Assembly (NCBI GenBank): GCA_965215215.1
Contig: OZ244043.1
Location: 3,100,001-3,164,000, forward strand
Direction: 5' to 3'
Length of the DNA stretch: 64,000 nt
Source of the DNA: CALDTK01 sp965215215
GTDB lineage: Bacteria > Bacteroidota > Bacteroidia > Chitinophagales > Saprospiraceae
Part shown: positions 55,252 to 63,956 of the stretch, piece after piece
How positions within the stretch are numbered: position 1 is the stretch's first letter
Layout of the letters: the number at the start of each line of letters is the position of its first letter
Position numbers and translations under genes: made by a program
The notes under the pieces: generated by a model
The model's input: only the letters and a program-made list of their open reading frames with translations
Databases searched by the model: none
Told to the model about the DNA's origin: nothing

Positions 55252-56613
55252 ATGTTCTACAATCGCCTCGCCGAACTCGCTGCTTTCAAGCAGGCCCTCT
55301 CTTCGGAGAGGCAGCAGTTCATCGTTGTGTACGGGCGTAGGCGTTGCGGGAAGAGTACACTACTGCAACACGCTCTGGGGTCGGCAGTCATCTATCATCA
55401 AGCAGTAGAAGGCGAAGCGGCTCTCCAGCGGAGTTTGCTCGCCCGTACGATTGCGACGCGATTTCCGGGTTTCGATCTGGGGGTGTATCCCGACTGGGAC
55501 GCCTTCTTCCGCGCGCTCGTCGGCCGTGGTGGCGAGCGGTACACGCTGGCCCTCGATGAGTTCCCGTACTTAGTCGAGAGCGACCGATCGTTGGCGAGCG
55601 TCCTTCAAAACGTCCTCGAAGACCGCGGTGCGCTACCGTTCGATCTGGTGGTTTGTGGTTCCTCCCAGCGGATGATGGAGCGAACCGTACTGTCGGCGAG
55701 CGCTCCGCTTTACGGTCGAGCAGACCAGATTCTAAAAGTCGAACCTCTGCTGGCCGGCTACTTGGCTGAACACCTGCAGTCCTCGACGCCAGCGGAGGTC
55801 ATCACCGAATTTAGCATCTGGGGGGGTGTGCCCCGCTACTGGGAGCTTCGATCTAACTACGGTAGCCTGCGAGAGGCGATTACGGACCTACTGCTGCGGC
55901 CGGTTTCGCTTCTGCGCGATGAGCCCCGGCGACTGCTCACGGACGATGTTTCGCAGGTCGCCCAACCGCTCTCCATCCTCACCCTCATCGCGGGTGGCTC
56001 CAACCGGATATCTGAGCTCGGCGGACGCCTCGGTAAGCCGGCTGCCGACCTCGCACGCCCGCTCAATCAGCTCATTAATCTCGGGTACGTTCGGCGGGAG
56101 CGACCCTACGGGGAGGCGTTGCGCAAGGGCAACCGAACGCTGTACGGAATCGCCGATCCATTCCTTCGCTTCTTTAACCGCTTCATCGTACCGAACGCCA
56201 GCCTCATCGGCGAGGGTCGAGCGGAGCTCGTCTACGGAGAGATCGTGGGCGCACTGCCCGGCTTTATCGGGCCGCAGTGGGAGTCGCTTTGTCGCAGCGC
56301 CGTCGCACGCGGATCTCTAGGGGAACAATTTGGCGCTTGCGAAAGGTGGTGGGGGCGAACCGCGGACGGAAAGCAGGTCGAGGTAGACGGCGTGGCCAGG
56401 AGTCGCGACGGCACCGAACTCCTTTTACTGGAGTGTACGTGGTCGGACCTCGGCGACGGGCAACGGCTGCACGCCCGCCTGCGGGAACTCGCACCAACGC
56501 TTCCCTTCTACCGCGGCGAACAGGTACGGACGGCCGTTGCCGCGCGCTCGCTCGCGACCGAGAGCGCTGGTACTCACCTGTTACCTAAAGACATTTTGGA
56601 AGCTTTGCGGTGA
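55252..56613 (+). CDS. AAA ATPase with C-terminal DUF234 domain
   Basis: 453 residues. The N-terminal P-loop domain is of the archaeal-ATPase type (PF01637 pattern): FYNRLAELAAFKQAL, Walker A VVYGRRRCGKSTLL (G28-T36), Walker B YTLALDEFPYLVES, sensor LVVCGSSQRMME. Then come a winged-helix part (SILTLIAGGSNRISELGGRL, LINLGYVRRERPYGE) and a DUF234 nuclease-like C-terminus (FIGPQWESLCRSAV; QVEVDGVARSRDGTELLLLE, which resembles the D-x(n)-E-x-K-like core of PD-(D/E)XK folds). The cellular role of this family is unknown. It lies on the opposite strand inside the arg operon, between argC and argD, with no flanking repeats seen. Confidence 0.87.
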   Translation: MFYNRLAELAAFKQALSSERQQFIVVYGRRRCGKSTLLQHALGSAVIYHQAVEGEAALQRSLLARTIATRFPGFDLGVYPDWDAFFRALVGRGGERYTLALDEFPYLVESDRSLASVLQNVLEDRGALPFDLVVCGSSQRMMERTVLSASAPLYGRADQILKVEPLLAGYLAEHLQSSTPAEVITEFSIWGGVPRYWELRSNYGSLREAITDLLLRPVSLLRDEPRRLLTDDVSQVAQPLSILTLIAGGSNRISELGGRLGKPAADLARPLNQLINLGYVRRERPYGEALRKGNRTLYGIADPFLRFFNRFIVPNASLIGEGRAELVYGEIVGALPGFIGPQWESLCRSAVARGSLGEQFGACERWWGRTADGKQVEVDGVARSRDGTELLLLECTWSDLGDGQRLHARLRELAPTLPFYRGEQVRTAVAARSLATESAGTHLLPKDILEALR

Positions 56614-56617
56614 GCGG

Positions 56618-57580
56618 TTACCCCGCGAACATCAACTCCAAATTCTCGACCGCCTGACCGCTAGCGCCCTTGCGCAAATTATCGAGCACGCTAATAACCC
56701 CCAACTGCCCATCCTTCACGATCGGATGCACGAGCGCGTTGTCGGTGCGGACCACCTGCTGTAGATCCGGGTTAGCGGTGGTGTGGAAGGTGCGGGGGCT
56801 CCGCGCGTACGCCGCCGCGTACAACTCGTCGACATCGGACTGGCTGAGGCCCGTCGGCGTCTGCGCCACGCAGAAGATCCCCCTCGCGAAGTCTCCGCGG
56901 ACGGGTACAAAGTGTAAGGCGGGTACCCGCGCGCCCGCATCATCGCCGCCGTTCGGCGCCACCCGGCCGAGCGTGCGGCGGATCTCGTCGAGGTGCTGGT
57001 GGGTGAAGGGTTTGTACACGCTCAGGTTGTCGGCACGCCAGCTGAAGTGCGTGGTGGGGGAGGGGGCCTGACCGGCGCCCGTGCTGCCGGTGACGGCCGT
57101 GATCGACACCGGGTGCTCGAGCAAACCCGCCCTCGCCAAGGGTAGGAGCGCGAGCTGGATGGCCGTGGCGAAACAGCCGGGGTTCGCGACCGCCCGGGCG
57201 CCCCGGATGTCGTCGGCGAACGCCTCGGGTAGCCCGTACACGAAGTCGTGCTCCCCCGCCAGGCGGAAGTCGCGACTCAGGTCGACGACCTTGGTCTCCC
57301 CCGGCAGCGGGTTATCGATCAGGTACTGCGCCGCCCGCCCGTGCCCGGTGCAGAGGAGCCACGCATCCGCGGGTGTCTCCACGGTTTTGGCGAAAGCCAG
57401 CTGCGTGCGGCCGCGCAGGCGGGGGTGCAACTCGTCGACGCGCTTACCGGCCTGCGAGTTGCTCTGGGCGCACACGACTTCGAACCCGGGGTGACCGAGC
57501 AGGATGTCGAGGGCCTCGCCCCCGGTGTAGCCGGCGGCGCCGACGATGGCGACGGTGCGTTTTGCGGGAGCGTTGCTCAC
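56618..57580 (-). CDS. argC: N-acyl-gamma-glutamyl-phosphate reductase
   Basis: 320 residues, GTG start overlapping the argG stop as GTGA. NADPH-dependent reduction of N-acylglutamyl phosphate to the semialdehyde. Rossmann motif AIVGAAGYTGGEALDILLGH (12-31), active-site cysteine C136 in VANPGCFATAIQLALLPL, and VSITAVTGSTGAGQAPSPTTHF plus HTTANPDLQQVVRTDNALVH in the C-terminal domain with the catalytic His region. The stop lies 5 bases from the end of the convergent ATPase gene. Confidence 0.94.
   Translation of the reverse strand: MSNAPAKRTVAIVGAAGYTGGEALDILLGHPGFEVVCAQSNSQAGKRVDELHPRLRGRTQLAFAKTVETPADAWLLCTGHGRAAQYLIDNPLPGETKVVDLSRDFRLAGEHDFVYGLPEAFADDIRGARAVANPGCFATAIQLALLPLARAGLLEHPVSITAVTGSTGAGQAPSPTTHFSWRADNLSVYKPFTHQHLDEIRRTLGRVAPNGGDDAGARVPALHFVPVRGDFARGIFCVAQTPTGLSQSDVDELYAAAYARSPRTFHTTANPDLQQVVRTDNALVHPIVKDGQLGVISVLDNLRKGASGQAVENLELMFAG
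57384..57397 (+). repeat. GTTTTNGCGNAAGC motif, copy 8
   Basis: Reads GTTTTGGCGAAAGC on the + strand, opposite to argC, where the codons spell A-F-A-K-T. Confidence 0.75.
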
Positions 57581-58773
57581 GATTCGGCGTTTGCGACGGC
57601 CCTCGACATGCGCGCCGAATTAGCGAGGATCTTGGTAAAGCCACGCACGTCTTGCCCGCTCCACGAACCCTGCGTTTCGCCGTACTGCCCGCCTTGGGCC
57701 TGCATGATGTCGAAGGGGCTCGTGACGCCGAGCAACTCGAAGCGGCGGGGATGGAGTTCGAGGTGGACGGTACCGGAGACCGTGCGCTGCGAGCTCGCGA
57801 GAAAGGCCTCGACGTCGGCGAGCACGGGATCCAGAAACTGACTCTCGTGAATCATCGTCCCGTAGAAGTCGCCGAGCTGCCGCTTCCACTGCTGTTGGAA
57901 CTTGCCGAGGGTGTGTTTCTCGAGCAGCTCGTGGGCGCGAATGATGAGCGTGGCCGCCGGGGCCTCGAAGCCTACGCGACCCTTGATGCCGATGATCGTG
58001 TCGCCGACGTGGATGCCGCGACCCACGCCGTAGGGTGCGGCGAGTTGGGTCAGCGCCTCGATCGCGGCGACGGGATCCGCGTGGGTTCGTCCGTCTACGC
58101 CGGTGAGCTCGCCGCGCTCGAAAACCAGATCCACGCGGCGCGAATCGGTGCCCGTGACGGGGGTAGGCCAGGCCGATTCGGGCAGTCCCCGGTGGGAGGT
58201 AAGCGTCTCCGCGCCCCCGACGCTCGTACCCCAGAGCCCCCGGTTGATGGAGTACTTCGCCTTGGCGGCGTCGAATTGGTGCCCGTGCTCCTCCAGGAAG
58301 GCGACTTCCGCCTCCCGACTCAGTCGCTGATCGCGGATCGGCGTCACGATCTCGAGCTCCGCGCTCCCGAGCACCCGGAAGGCGTAATCGAAGCGCACCT
58401 GGTCGTTGCCCGCCCCGGTGCTCCCGTGCGCGATCGCGGTCGCGCCCGCCCGGTTGGCGTACTCGATGATCGCCAGCGCCTGAAACATGCGCTCGGCCGA
58501 CACGCTCATCGGGTACAACCCGCCCCGCAGTACGTTACCGTAAACGAGGTAGCGCAGGCACCCGTCGTAGTACGCCGGCCGCGCGTCGATGCTCTCGAAC
58601 CTCGCGGCCCCCAGCTGCTTCGCCCGCCGGCCGATCTCCTCGATCTCGCTTGCGCTAAAACCGCCGGTGTTCACGAGTACGGCGTGCACGTCGTAGCCGA
58701 GCGCTTTGGACAGGTAGACCGCGCAGTAGGAGGTATCGAGTCCGCCGGAGTAGGCGAGGACTATCGTGGGCAT
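57577..58773 (-). CDS. argG: argininosuccinate synthase
   Basis: 398 residues from ATG 58773; the open frame continues to 59220 but that part lies in the GNAT gene. ATP-dependent condensation of citrulline and aspartate. ATP-pyrophosphatase P-loop IVLAYSGGLDTSYCAVYL (4-21), AIAHGSTGAGNDQVRFDYAF, PIRDQRLSREAE, YSINRGLWGTSVGGAETL. The C-terminal half carries GRVGFEAPAATLIIRAHELL and MIHESQFLDPV. Second gene of the GNAT-argG-argC run. Confidence 0.95.
   Translation of the reverse strand: MPTIVLAYSGGLDTSYCAVYLSKALGYDVHAVLVNTGGFSASEIEEIGRRAKQLGAARFESIDARPAYYDGCLRYLVYGNVLRGGLYPMSVSAERMFQALAIIEYANRAGATAIAHGSTGAGNDQVRFDYAFRVLGSAELEIVTPIRDQRLSREAEVAFLEEHGHQFDAAKAKYSINRGLWGTSVGGAETLTSHRGLPESAWPTPVTGTDSRRVDLVFERGELTGVDGRTHADPVAAIEALTQLAAPYGVGRGIHVGDTIIGIKGRVGFEAPAATLIIRAHELLEKHTLGKFQQQWKRQLGDFYGTMIHESQFLDPVLADVEAFLASSQRTVSGTVHLELHPRRFELLGVTSPFDIMQAQGGQYGETQGSWSGQDVRGFTKILANSARMSRAVANAES
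58648..58661 (-). repeat. GTTTTNGCGNAAGC motif, copy 9
   Basis: Reads GTTTTAGCGCAAGC on the minus strand in argG, spelling G-F-S-A-S. The 14 bases are the same as copy 2 in hisIE. Confidence 0.75.
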
Positions 58774-58790
58774 AACGTATGATTCTGGGG

Positions 58791-59438
58791 CTATCCTTTC
58801 GCTCGGGTGGAGGTCTTCTCGGCCCGTTCGCGGGCTTCGTGTCGGGCGTTTCGCTTGGCTTCGACGATTTCGAGTGCCTCGTTTTTGCTCGGTGCGAGCA
58901 TGGCGGTGCAGAGGCACATCTTCTGTTCGTTGCGCTGTAGGATGTCGTAGTTCGGGCAGCTCGAGCAGCCCTTCCAAAAAGCTTCGTCCTGCGTGAGGTT
59001 GGAGAAGGTAACCGGGCGGTAGCCGAGGTCGGAGTTGATCTCCATGACCCGGCCGTTGGTGGTGATCCCGAACACCCGCGCATCCGGGTAGCGATCGCGC
59101 GCGAGGTTGAAGGCGGCGGTCTTGATGCGCTCGGCGAGTCGGTGACCGCGGTAATTCGGGTCTACGATGAGTCCGGAGTTGGCCACGTAGCGCTCGTGGG
59201 TCCAGACCTCGATGTAGCAAAACCCGACGGGTTGCTCGCCGTCCAGGGCGAGCACCGCGTTACCGGCCGCCATCTTGCTGCGGACGTAGGCGGGTTCACG
59301 GCGGGCGATGCCGGTCCGGCGAGCGGCCGCGGATGCGGCGATGAGGTCGCAGATGTAGTCCGCGTGCCGCTCGTGCTCGGCGGTGGCGACGACCACGACG
59401 ACGTTTCGCAGGGGATCTGAAGGGAGAGGCTCACTCAT
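58791..59438 (-). CDS. GNAT-family N-acyltransferase of the arg operon, candidate N-acylglutamate synthase
   Basis: 215 residues from ATG 59438. GNAT fold with acetyl-CoA-type loop VDPNYRGHRLAERIKTAAFN and a preceding beta strand ANSGLIVDP; RVMEINSDLGYRPVTFSNLT is the usual C-terminal motif. After it comes an unusual cysteine cluster (FWKGCSSCPNYDILQRNEQK, then MCLCTAML), possibly metal-binding. A GNAT gene preceding argG is usual in Bacteroidota arg clusters and is the best candidate for the first committed step; whether it uses acetyl- or succinyl-CoA is not shown. 17 bases from argG. Confidence 0.8.
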   Translation of the reverse strand: MSEPLPSDPLRNVVVVVATAEHERHADYICDLIAASAAARRTGIARREPAYVRSKMAAGNAVLALDGEQPVGFCYIEVWTHERYVANSGLIVDPNYRGHRLAERIKTAAFNLARDRYPDARVFGITTNGRVMEINSDLGYRPVTFSNLTQDEAFWKGCSSCPNYDILQRNEQKMCLCTAMLAPSKNEALEIVEAKRNARHEARERAEKTSTRAKG

Positions 59439-59549
59439 GGCCAAAACGAGATTCTAGGGTGGTGGCGCTCGACTACCGTGAAGCGGGCAAATATAGCCGG
59501 GAGTGTAACTGTCGGGTCCTTTGGCTTACGCTTTGCATAATCTGGGGTA

Positions 59550-61706
59550 GTGAGCCGCGTCCAAGCAAGCCTGCGCTACCGCGCGCATCGAGCCCGTACC
59601 TACCTTCTGGCGGTAGGTCTGGCGGGAACGCTGAGCGCCGTCGCACAGCGCGACCCGCAGGCCGATAGCATCGCCATCGAGGTGATCAAATCGGCTTTCG
59701 CGGACATCGAGGCCAACCTGCAGGAGAGCGAACGCGGCGAAGCCGCCGACGCGAACGCGCTCGCGGAAGCGCGGCAAGTACTCGCCGATGGCTTCGATCC
59801 GGAGCACGCCGACCTCGCCGCCGCCGCCCTGACCGCCGCCGTACGGGTGGCGAGCCGGATGTCGCGCCCCGCCGAGCTGCGCGAGTTCATCGGCGAGCTC
59901 GCCTACGCGTACCAACCGCGCGATACGCTCTCGGACCACCTCGCGCGCTACGTGCTCTCGCTCGGGAGCTTCGAGATCAACCGCAACAACCACACGGCCG
60001 CCAAGGTGCTACTCGATTCGATCAGTACCTTCGACCCGGCACGCGTTCCCACCTTCGTGCTCGGTCGCGCCGACTACCTGCGGGGGTACATCCTCTACTA
60101 CCGCAAAGATTTCGAGGCGGCGATCTCCTACTTCGCCCAGGCAGCCGAGCATTTTTCCCGCTCCCCGAAACGGGCGGTTCAGGCGGTCAGCGCCTTGGAC
60201 GCAACCGCTTCGACCAACCTCGAGTTGGGGCACTACGCGGAGTCGCTCACCTACGCCGAACGTGCCGTACAGGGCCTCGAGGCCATGCCGGTGGCCGACC
60301 AAAAGGGCATGGCCGAGTCGTTTAACGTGTACCTCAACTACGCCGACGCACTGCACGCCAACGGCCGTGCCGACGAAGCCTACGACGCCGCCCTGCGCGG
60401 CCTGCGCATCGCCACGGAGCGCAACGACGTGAGCAAGATCGCCCGCTCCCGCATGATCATCGGCGGCCTGCACCTCGAAGACGGCAACTACGCCCAGGCG
60501 GACCAGTACCTGAGCTTCGCCCTCGACGCGTTCAAGGAGCGCGGAGAGCACTACCTCGTGATTCACAGCCTGGAGAAGCTCATCGAGCTGCGGCGCAACC
60601 AGGGCAACTTGGCCGAGGCGCTCCGACTGCAGGAACGCAAGTTTACCCTGCAGGATAGCCTGACCAAAGAATCGCAGGCGGAGAGCATCCAGACGCTCGT
60701 GCAGGCCCACGAGGCCGAAAAGGTGAAGCAGGAGATCGCCATGCTGCGCGCCAACACGAGCGCGCTCGAGGCGGACAACGAGCGCAAACGCCTCTACGAA
60801 TACATCCTCGGGTTGGCGCTGTTGCTCGTTACCTCGGCCGCGGCTTTCATCTGGAGTCGGCTTCGCCTGCGCAAGCGCTCCAACGAATTGCTCGAGATCA
60901 TGGTGGCCGCCCGTACGAGCGAACTCTCCGAGCAAACCGAAAACCTCACCCGCAGCAACGCGGAGCTCGAGCGCTTCGCCTACATCGCGAGTCACGACCT
61001 GAAGACGCCCCTGCGCAACGTAACCTCCTTCCTGAACCTCATCCAGCGCCGCTTGCCGGCCGAGGCGAAAGAGCAGGTAGACGAGTACCTCGACATCGCG
61101 CTGGCCAACGCGCGGCAGATGCACCACCTGGTAACCGACGTGCTCGAGTTCTCGAAGATCAACACCGACCTGGTCAAAGAATCGGAGACGTTCGACCTCG
61201 GCGAGCTAGCCCGCACGATCGTGGAGGGCATGCGGCCGGAGCTCTCCGAGAAGGGCGCCCGCGTACTCGTAGCGGGCAAAGCGGCCGTAACCGCACCGAG
61301 CGCTCACGTGCAACAGCTCCTGCGCAACCTGATCGAGAACGGCATCAAGTACAACCAGAGCCCGATGCCCACCGTGGAGGTGGATGTCCGGCCCGACGGC
61401 TCCTTCGTCGAGGTCTGCGTCCGCGATAATGGCATCGGCATCGCCGCGGAGTACCACGCCCACGTCTTCGAGCTTTTCCGCAGGCTACACACCACCGATC
61501 AGTACGACGGCACGGGGGTCGGGCTGGCGGTCTGCAAGAAGGTGATCGAGCGACTCGGGGGCAGCGTCGACCTCGAGAGCGAACTCGGGCAGGGCAGCCG
61601 CTTTACGGTGCGCCTGCCGGTAGACTGCTCCAAGGTGAAGCGACCTATGGACATGGACGAATCCGAACGCCACGCCGTGGTGATGGAGCACGCGGCCGCC
61701 GCCTAA
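59550..61706 (+). CDS. membrane histidine kinase with periplasmic TPR sensor domain
   Basis: 718 residues, GTG start. Signal-like N-terminus (TYLLAVGLAGTLSAVAQ). TPR/solenoid repeats about 100-370 (YAESLTYAERAVQGLEAM, NYAQADQYLSFALDAFKERG, QGNLAEALRLQERKFTLQD), a coiled coil, and one transmembrane helix about 416-436 (YILGLALLLVTSAAAFIWS). HisKA follows with ELERFAYIASHDLKTPLRNV (phospho-His near residue 481), and HATPase_c with LIENGIKYNQS (N box), RDNGIGIAAEYHAHVFELFR (G1/F) and DGTGVGLAVCKKVIERLGGS (G2). No receiver or response regulator is adjacent. The ligand of the TPR part is unknown. The 3' end overlaps dapD by 4 bases. Confidence 0.92.
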   Translation: MSRVQASLRYRAHRARTYLLAVGLAGTLSAVAQRDPQADSIAIEVIKSAFADIEANLQESERGEAADANALAEARQVLADGFDPEHADLAAAALTAAVRVASRMSRPAELREFIGELAYAYQPRDTLSDHLARYVLSLGSFEINRNNHTAAKVLLDSISTFDPARVPTFVLGRADYLRGYILYYRKDFEAAISYFAQAAEHFSRSPKRAVQAVSALDATASTNLELGHYAESLTYAERAVQGLEAMPVADQKGMAESFNVYLNYADALHANGRADEAYDAALRGLRIATERNDVSKIARSRMIIGGLHLEDGNYAQADQYLSFALDAFKERGEHYLVIHSLEKLIELRRNQGNLAEALRLQERKFTLQDSLTKESQAESIQTLVQAHEAEKVKQEIAMLRANTSALEADNERKRLYEYILGLALLLVTSAAAFIWSRLRLRKRSNELLEIMVAARTSELSEQTENLTRSNAELERFAYIASHDLKTPLRNVTSFLNLIQRRLPAEAKEQVDEYLDIALANARQMHHLVTDVLEFSKINTDLVKESETFDLGELARTIVEGMRPELSEKGARVLVAGKAAVTAPSAHVQQLLRNLIENGIKYNQSPMPTVEVDVRPDGSFVEVCVRDNGIGIAAEYHAHVFELFRRLHTTDQYDGTGVGLAVCKKVIERLGGSVDLESELGQGSRFTVRLPVDCSKVKRPMDMDESERHAVVMEHAAAA

Positions 61707-62521
61707 ACGGCCACCCCGTAGCCGCGTAGCGCCTCGTTGAGCGAGGTCTTCTTGTCCGTACTCTCCGTGCGTTCACCGATGATGAGCGCGCAGGCAACCT
61801 GGTAAGCGCCGGCCGGAAATTCCTTGGGGTAGGTACCCGGTATCACGACCGAACGCGGGGGCACCTCCCCGCGGTAGGTCTCGGGCTCGCCGCCGGTCAC
61901 GTCGATGATCCGCGTGCTCTGGGTTAGCACCACGTTGGCCCCGAGTACCGCCTCTCGGCCCACGCGTACGCCCTCCACCACGATGGCGCGCGAGCCGATG
62001 AAACAGTCGTCCTCGATGATGGTCGGCGTGGCCTGCAGGGGTTCGAGTACGCCACCGAGGCCGACGCCACCGGAGAGGTGCACGTTTTTACCCACCTGCG
62101 CGCAGCTCCCTACCGTAGCCCAGGTGTCGACCATGGTGCCGGCGCCGACGTAGGCGCCGACGTTGACGTAGCTCGGCATCATGATCACCCCGCTCTCCAG
62201 GAACGAACCGTGGCGGGCGACGGCCGGCGGTACCACCCGCACGCCCTGCGCCGCGTAGTCGCGCTTCAGCGGAATCTTGTCGTGGTACTCGTAGGGACCC
62301 ACCTCGATCGTCTCCATCCGCTGGATCGGGAAGTACAGCACCACCGCCTTCTTCACCCACTGATTCACGCGCCAGCCGCCCTCACCGTCGGGTTCGGCCA
62401 CCCGGAGCCGACCCTTGTCGAGTCGGTCGATAACGGCCCGTATGCCCTCCTGCGTGGCGGCCTCCTTGAGTAGCTCCCTGTTGTCCCAGGCGGCCTCGAT
62501 ACGATCGCGGATGTCTTGCAT
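61703..62521 (-). CDS. dapD: 2,3,4,5-tetrahydropyridine-2,6-dicarboxylate N-succinyltransferase
   Basis: 272 residues. Transfers succinyl from succinyl-CoA in the lysine/diaminopimelate pathway. N-terminal helical domain (about 1-95), then a left-handed beta-helix of hexapeptide repeats (SGVIMMPSYVNVGAYVGAGT, QVGKNVHLSGGVGLGGVLEP, IEDDCFIGSRAIVVEGVRVG) and the C-terminal PPRSVVIPGTYPKEFPAGAY typical of DapD. Convergent with the histidine kinase and divergent from rlmD (25 bases between starts). Confidence 0.95.
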   Translation of the reverse strand: MQDIRDRIEAAWDNRELLKEAATQEGIRAVIDRLDKGRLRVAEPDGEGGWRVNQWVKKAVVLYFPIQRMETIEVGPYEYHDKIPLKRDYAAQGVRVVPPAVARHGSFLESGVIMMPSYVNVGAYVGAGTMVDTWATVGSCAQVGKNVHLSGGVGLGGVLEPLQATPTIIEDDCFIGSRAIVVEGVRVGREAVLGANVVLTQSTRIIDVTGGEPETYRGEVPPRSVVIPGTYPKEFPAGAYQVACALIIGERTESTDKKTSLNEALRGYGVAV

Positions 62522-62546
62522 GCGGGCAAGGTATCATTGCACCGCA

Positions 62547-63956
62547 ATGGCCCGACGAAAACGCAGAGAACCCACGACGCTCACCGGGGTAAGCATCACG
62601 GGCATCGCCGACAAAGGCAGCGTGGTGGGGCGCGACCCCGAAGGGACGGTCGTGTTCGCCCGCGGCCCGGTGCCGGGCGACACCGTCGACGTGGTGGCGC
62701 GCAGGAGGAAGGGCGTGTTTCAGGAGGGCGAGGTAACGCGCTACCGCGGTTTTGCCGAAAGGCGGCAGGTGCCCTTCTGTAGGCACTTCGGGGCCTGCGG
62801 CGGCTGTAGCTACCAGCACCTCCGGTACCCCGCGCAGCTCGAGGCCAAGGCCACGCTCGTGCGCGACGCCTACCGACGTATCGGGCGCCTGGAGCTCGAG
62901 CTCGAGCCCGCCCTGGGGGCCCCGGCCAGCAAGGGCTACCGCAACAAGATGGAGTACGCCTTCGCCGCGCGCCGCTGGCTGACCGAGGAGGAGATGGCGC
63001 TCGACCACCCGATGGACCGCAACGCCCTCGGCTTCCACCGGCGGGGCGCCTGGGACAAGGTGCTCGACATCCGACGCTGTCACCTGCAGGCCGAGCCGGG
63101 CGATCACCTGCGCAACACGCTGCGCGCCGTGGGGGAGGAGCAGGGCCTGAGCTTTTACGACGAGCGCAGTAACCGGGGTTTCCTGCGCAAGGCGATGCAG
63201 CGCGTGCTGACGACCGGCGAGGTGATGCTCGTGCTCATGCTCGGCGAGGATCGGCCCGAGGCACTGGCACGCTACCTCGCCGCCGTGCTGGATGCCTGCC
63301 CGTACCTCACGAGCGTGCACACGGTGCTCAATACGAAGCTCAACGACTCCATGACCGACCTCGTCCCGGTGCTCGCCCACGGCGTACCGCACGTCGAGGA
63401 ACAGCTCGGGCACGTGCGCTTCCGGATCGGTCCGCTCAGCTTCTTCCAGACGAACACCGCGCAGGCCGAGCGCCTCTACGACGTGGTGGCCGACTACGCC
63501 CGACTCGACGGCTCGCAGGTGGTTTACGACCTCTACGCCGGGGTGGGATCCATCGGACTCTACCTCGCCCGCCGGGCCAAACGCGTCGTGGCCATCGAGG
63601 AGATCGCCGCCGCCATCGACGACGCCGAGGGCAACGCCGCGCTCAATGCGATCGAGCACTTCACCGGTTTCGCCGGCGACGTCGGCGAAATCCTCACGGA
63701 GGCTTTCGCCGAAACACACGGCGCGGCGGACGTCGTGGTCACCGACCCACCCCGTGCCGGCATGCACGCCAACGTGATCGAGCTCCTACTCGCCCTCCGC
63801 GCGCCGCGCATCGTGTACGTGAGCTGCAACCCGGCGACCCAAGCGCGCGACCTCGCCCTGCTCGTGGCCGGAGGCTACCGCGTGGAGCGCGCCCGGGCGG
63901 TCGATATGTTCCCGCAAACCCCGCACTGCGAGGCGGTGGCCTGCTTGGTGTTGTAG
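62547..63956 (+). CDS. rlmD: 23S rRNA (uracil-5-)-methyltransferase, RlmD/RumA type
   Basis: 469 residues from ATG 62547; the frame is open to 62415 but that part overlaps dapD. SAM-dependent m5U methyltransferase. TRAM domain about 8-65, 4Fe-4S cysteines C78-x5-C84-x2-C87 (FCRHFGACGGCSYQHL) and C178 (DIRRCHLQ). SAM motif VVYDLYAGVGSIGLYLARRA, then VVVTDPPRAGMHANV, with the catalytic cysteine C427 in VYVSCNPATQARDL. The C-terminal PHTPHCEAVA-like motif reads MFPQTPHCEAVACLVL. In Bacteroidota several paralogues exist, so the exact uridine (1939 or another) is not certain. Confidence 0.92.
   Translation: MARRKRREPTTLTGVSITGIADKGSVVGRDPEGTVVFARGPVPGDTVDVVARRRKGVFQEGEVTRYRGFAERRQVPFCRHFGACGGCSYQHLRYPAQLEAKATLVRDAYRRIGRLELELEPALGAPASKGYRNKMEYAFAARRWLTEEEMALDHPMDRNALGFHRRGAWDKVLDIRRCHLQAEPGDHLRNTLRAVGEEQGLSFYDERSNRGFLRKAMQRVLTTGEVMLVLMLGEDRPEALARYLAAVLDACPYLTSVHTVLNTKLNDSMTDLVPVLAHGVPHVEEQLGHVRFRIGPLSFFQTNTAQAERLYDVVADYARLDGSQVVYDLYAGVGSIGLYLARRAKRVVAIEEIAAAIDDAEGNAALNAIEHFTGFAGDVGEILTEAFAETHGAADVVVTDPPRAGMHANVIELLLALRAPRIVYVSCNPATQARDLALLVAGGYRVERARAVDMFPQTPHCEAVACLVL

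Noticed and set aside
57373..58782. Plus-strand open frame of 469 codons over argC/argG
   Set aside because: Antisense to two well-supported arg genes; translation is Arg/Gly-rich and featureless.
58773..59220. Longer argG form starting near 59,220
   Set aside because: The extra part is the GNAT gene read in another frame; the ATP P-loop follows directly after ATG 58773.
62382..63767. Minus-strand open frame of 461 codons opposite rlmD
   Set aside because: Antisense shadow; rlmD has all catalytic and iron-sulfur residues on the + strand.
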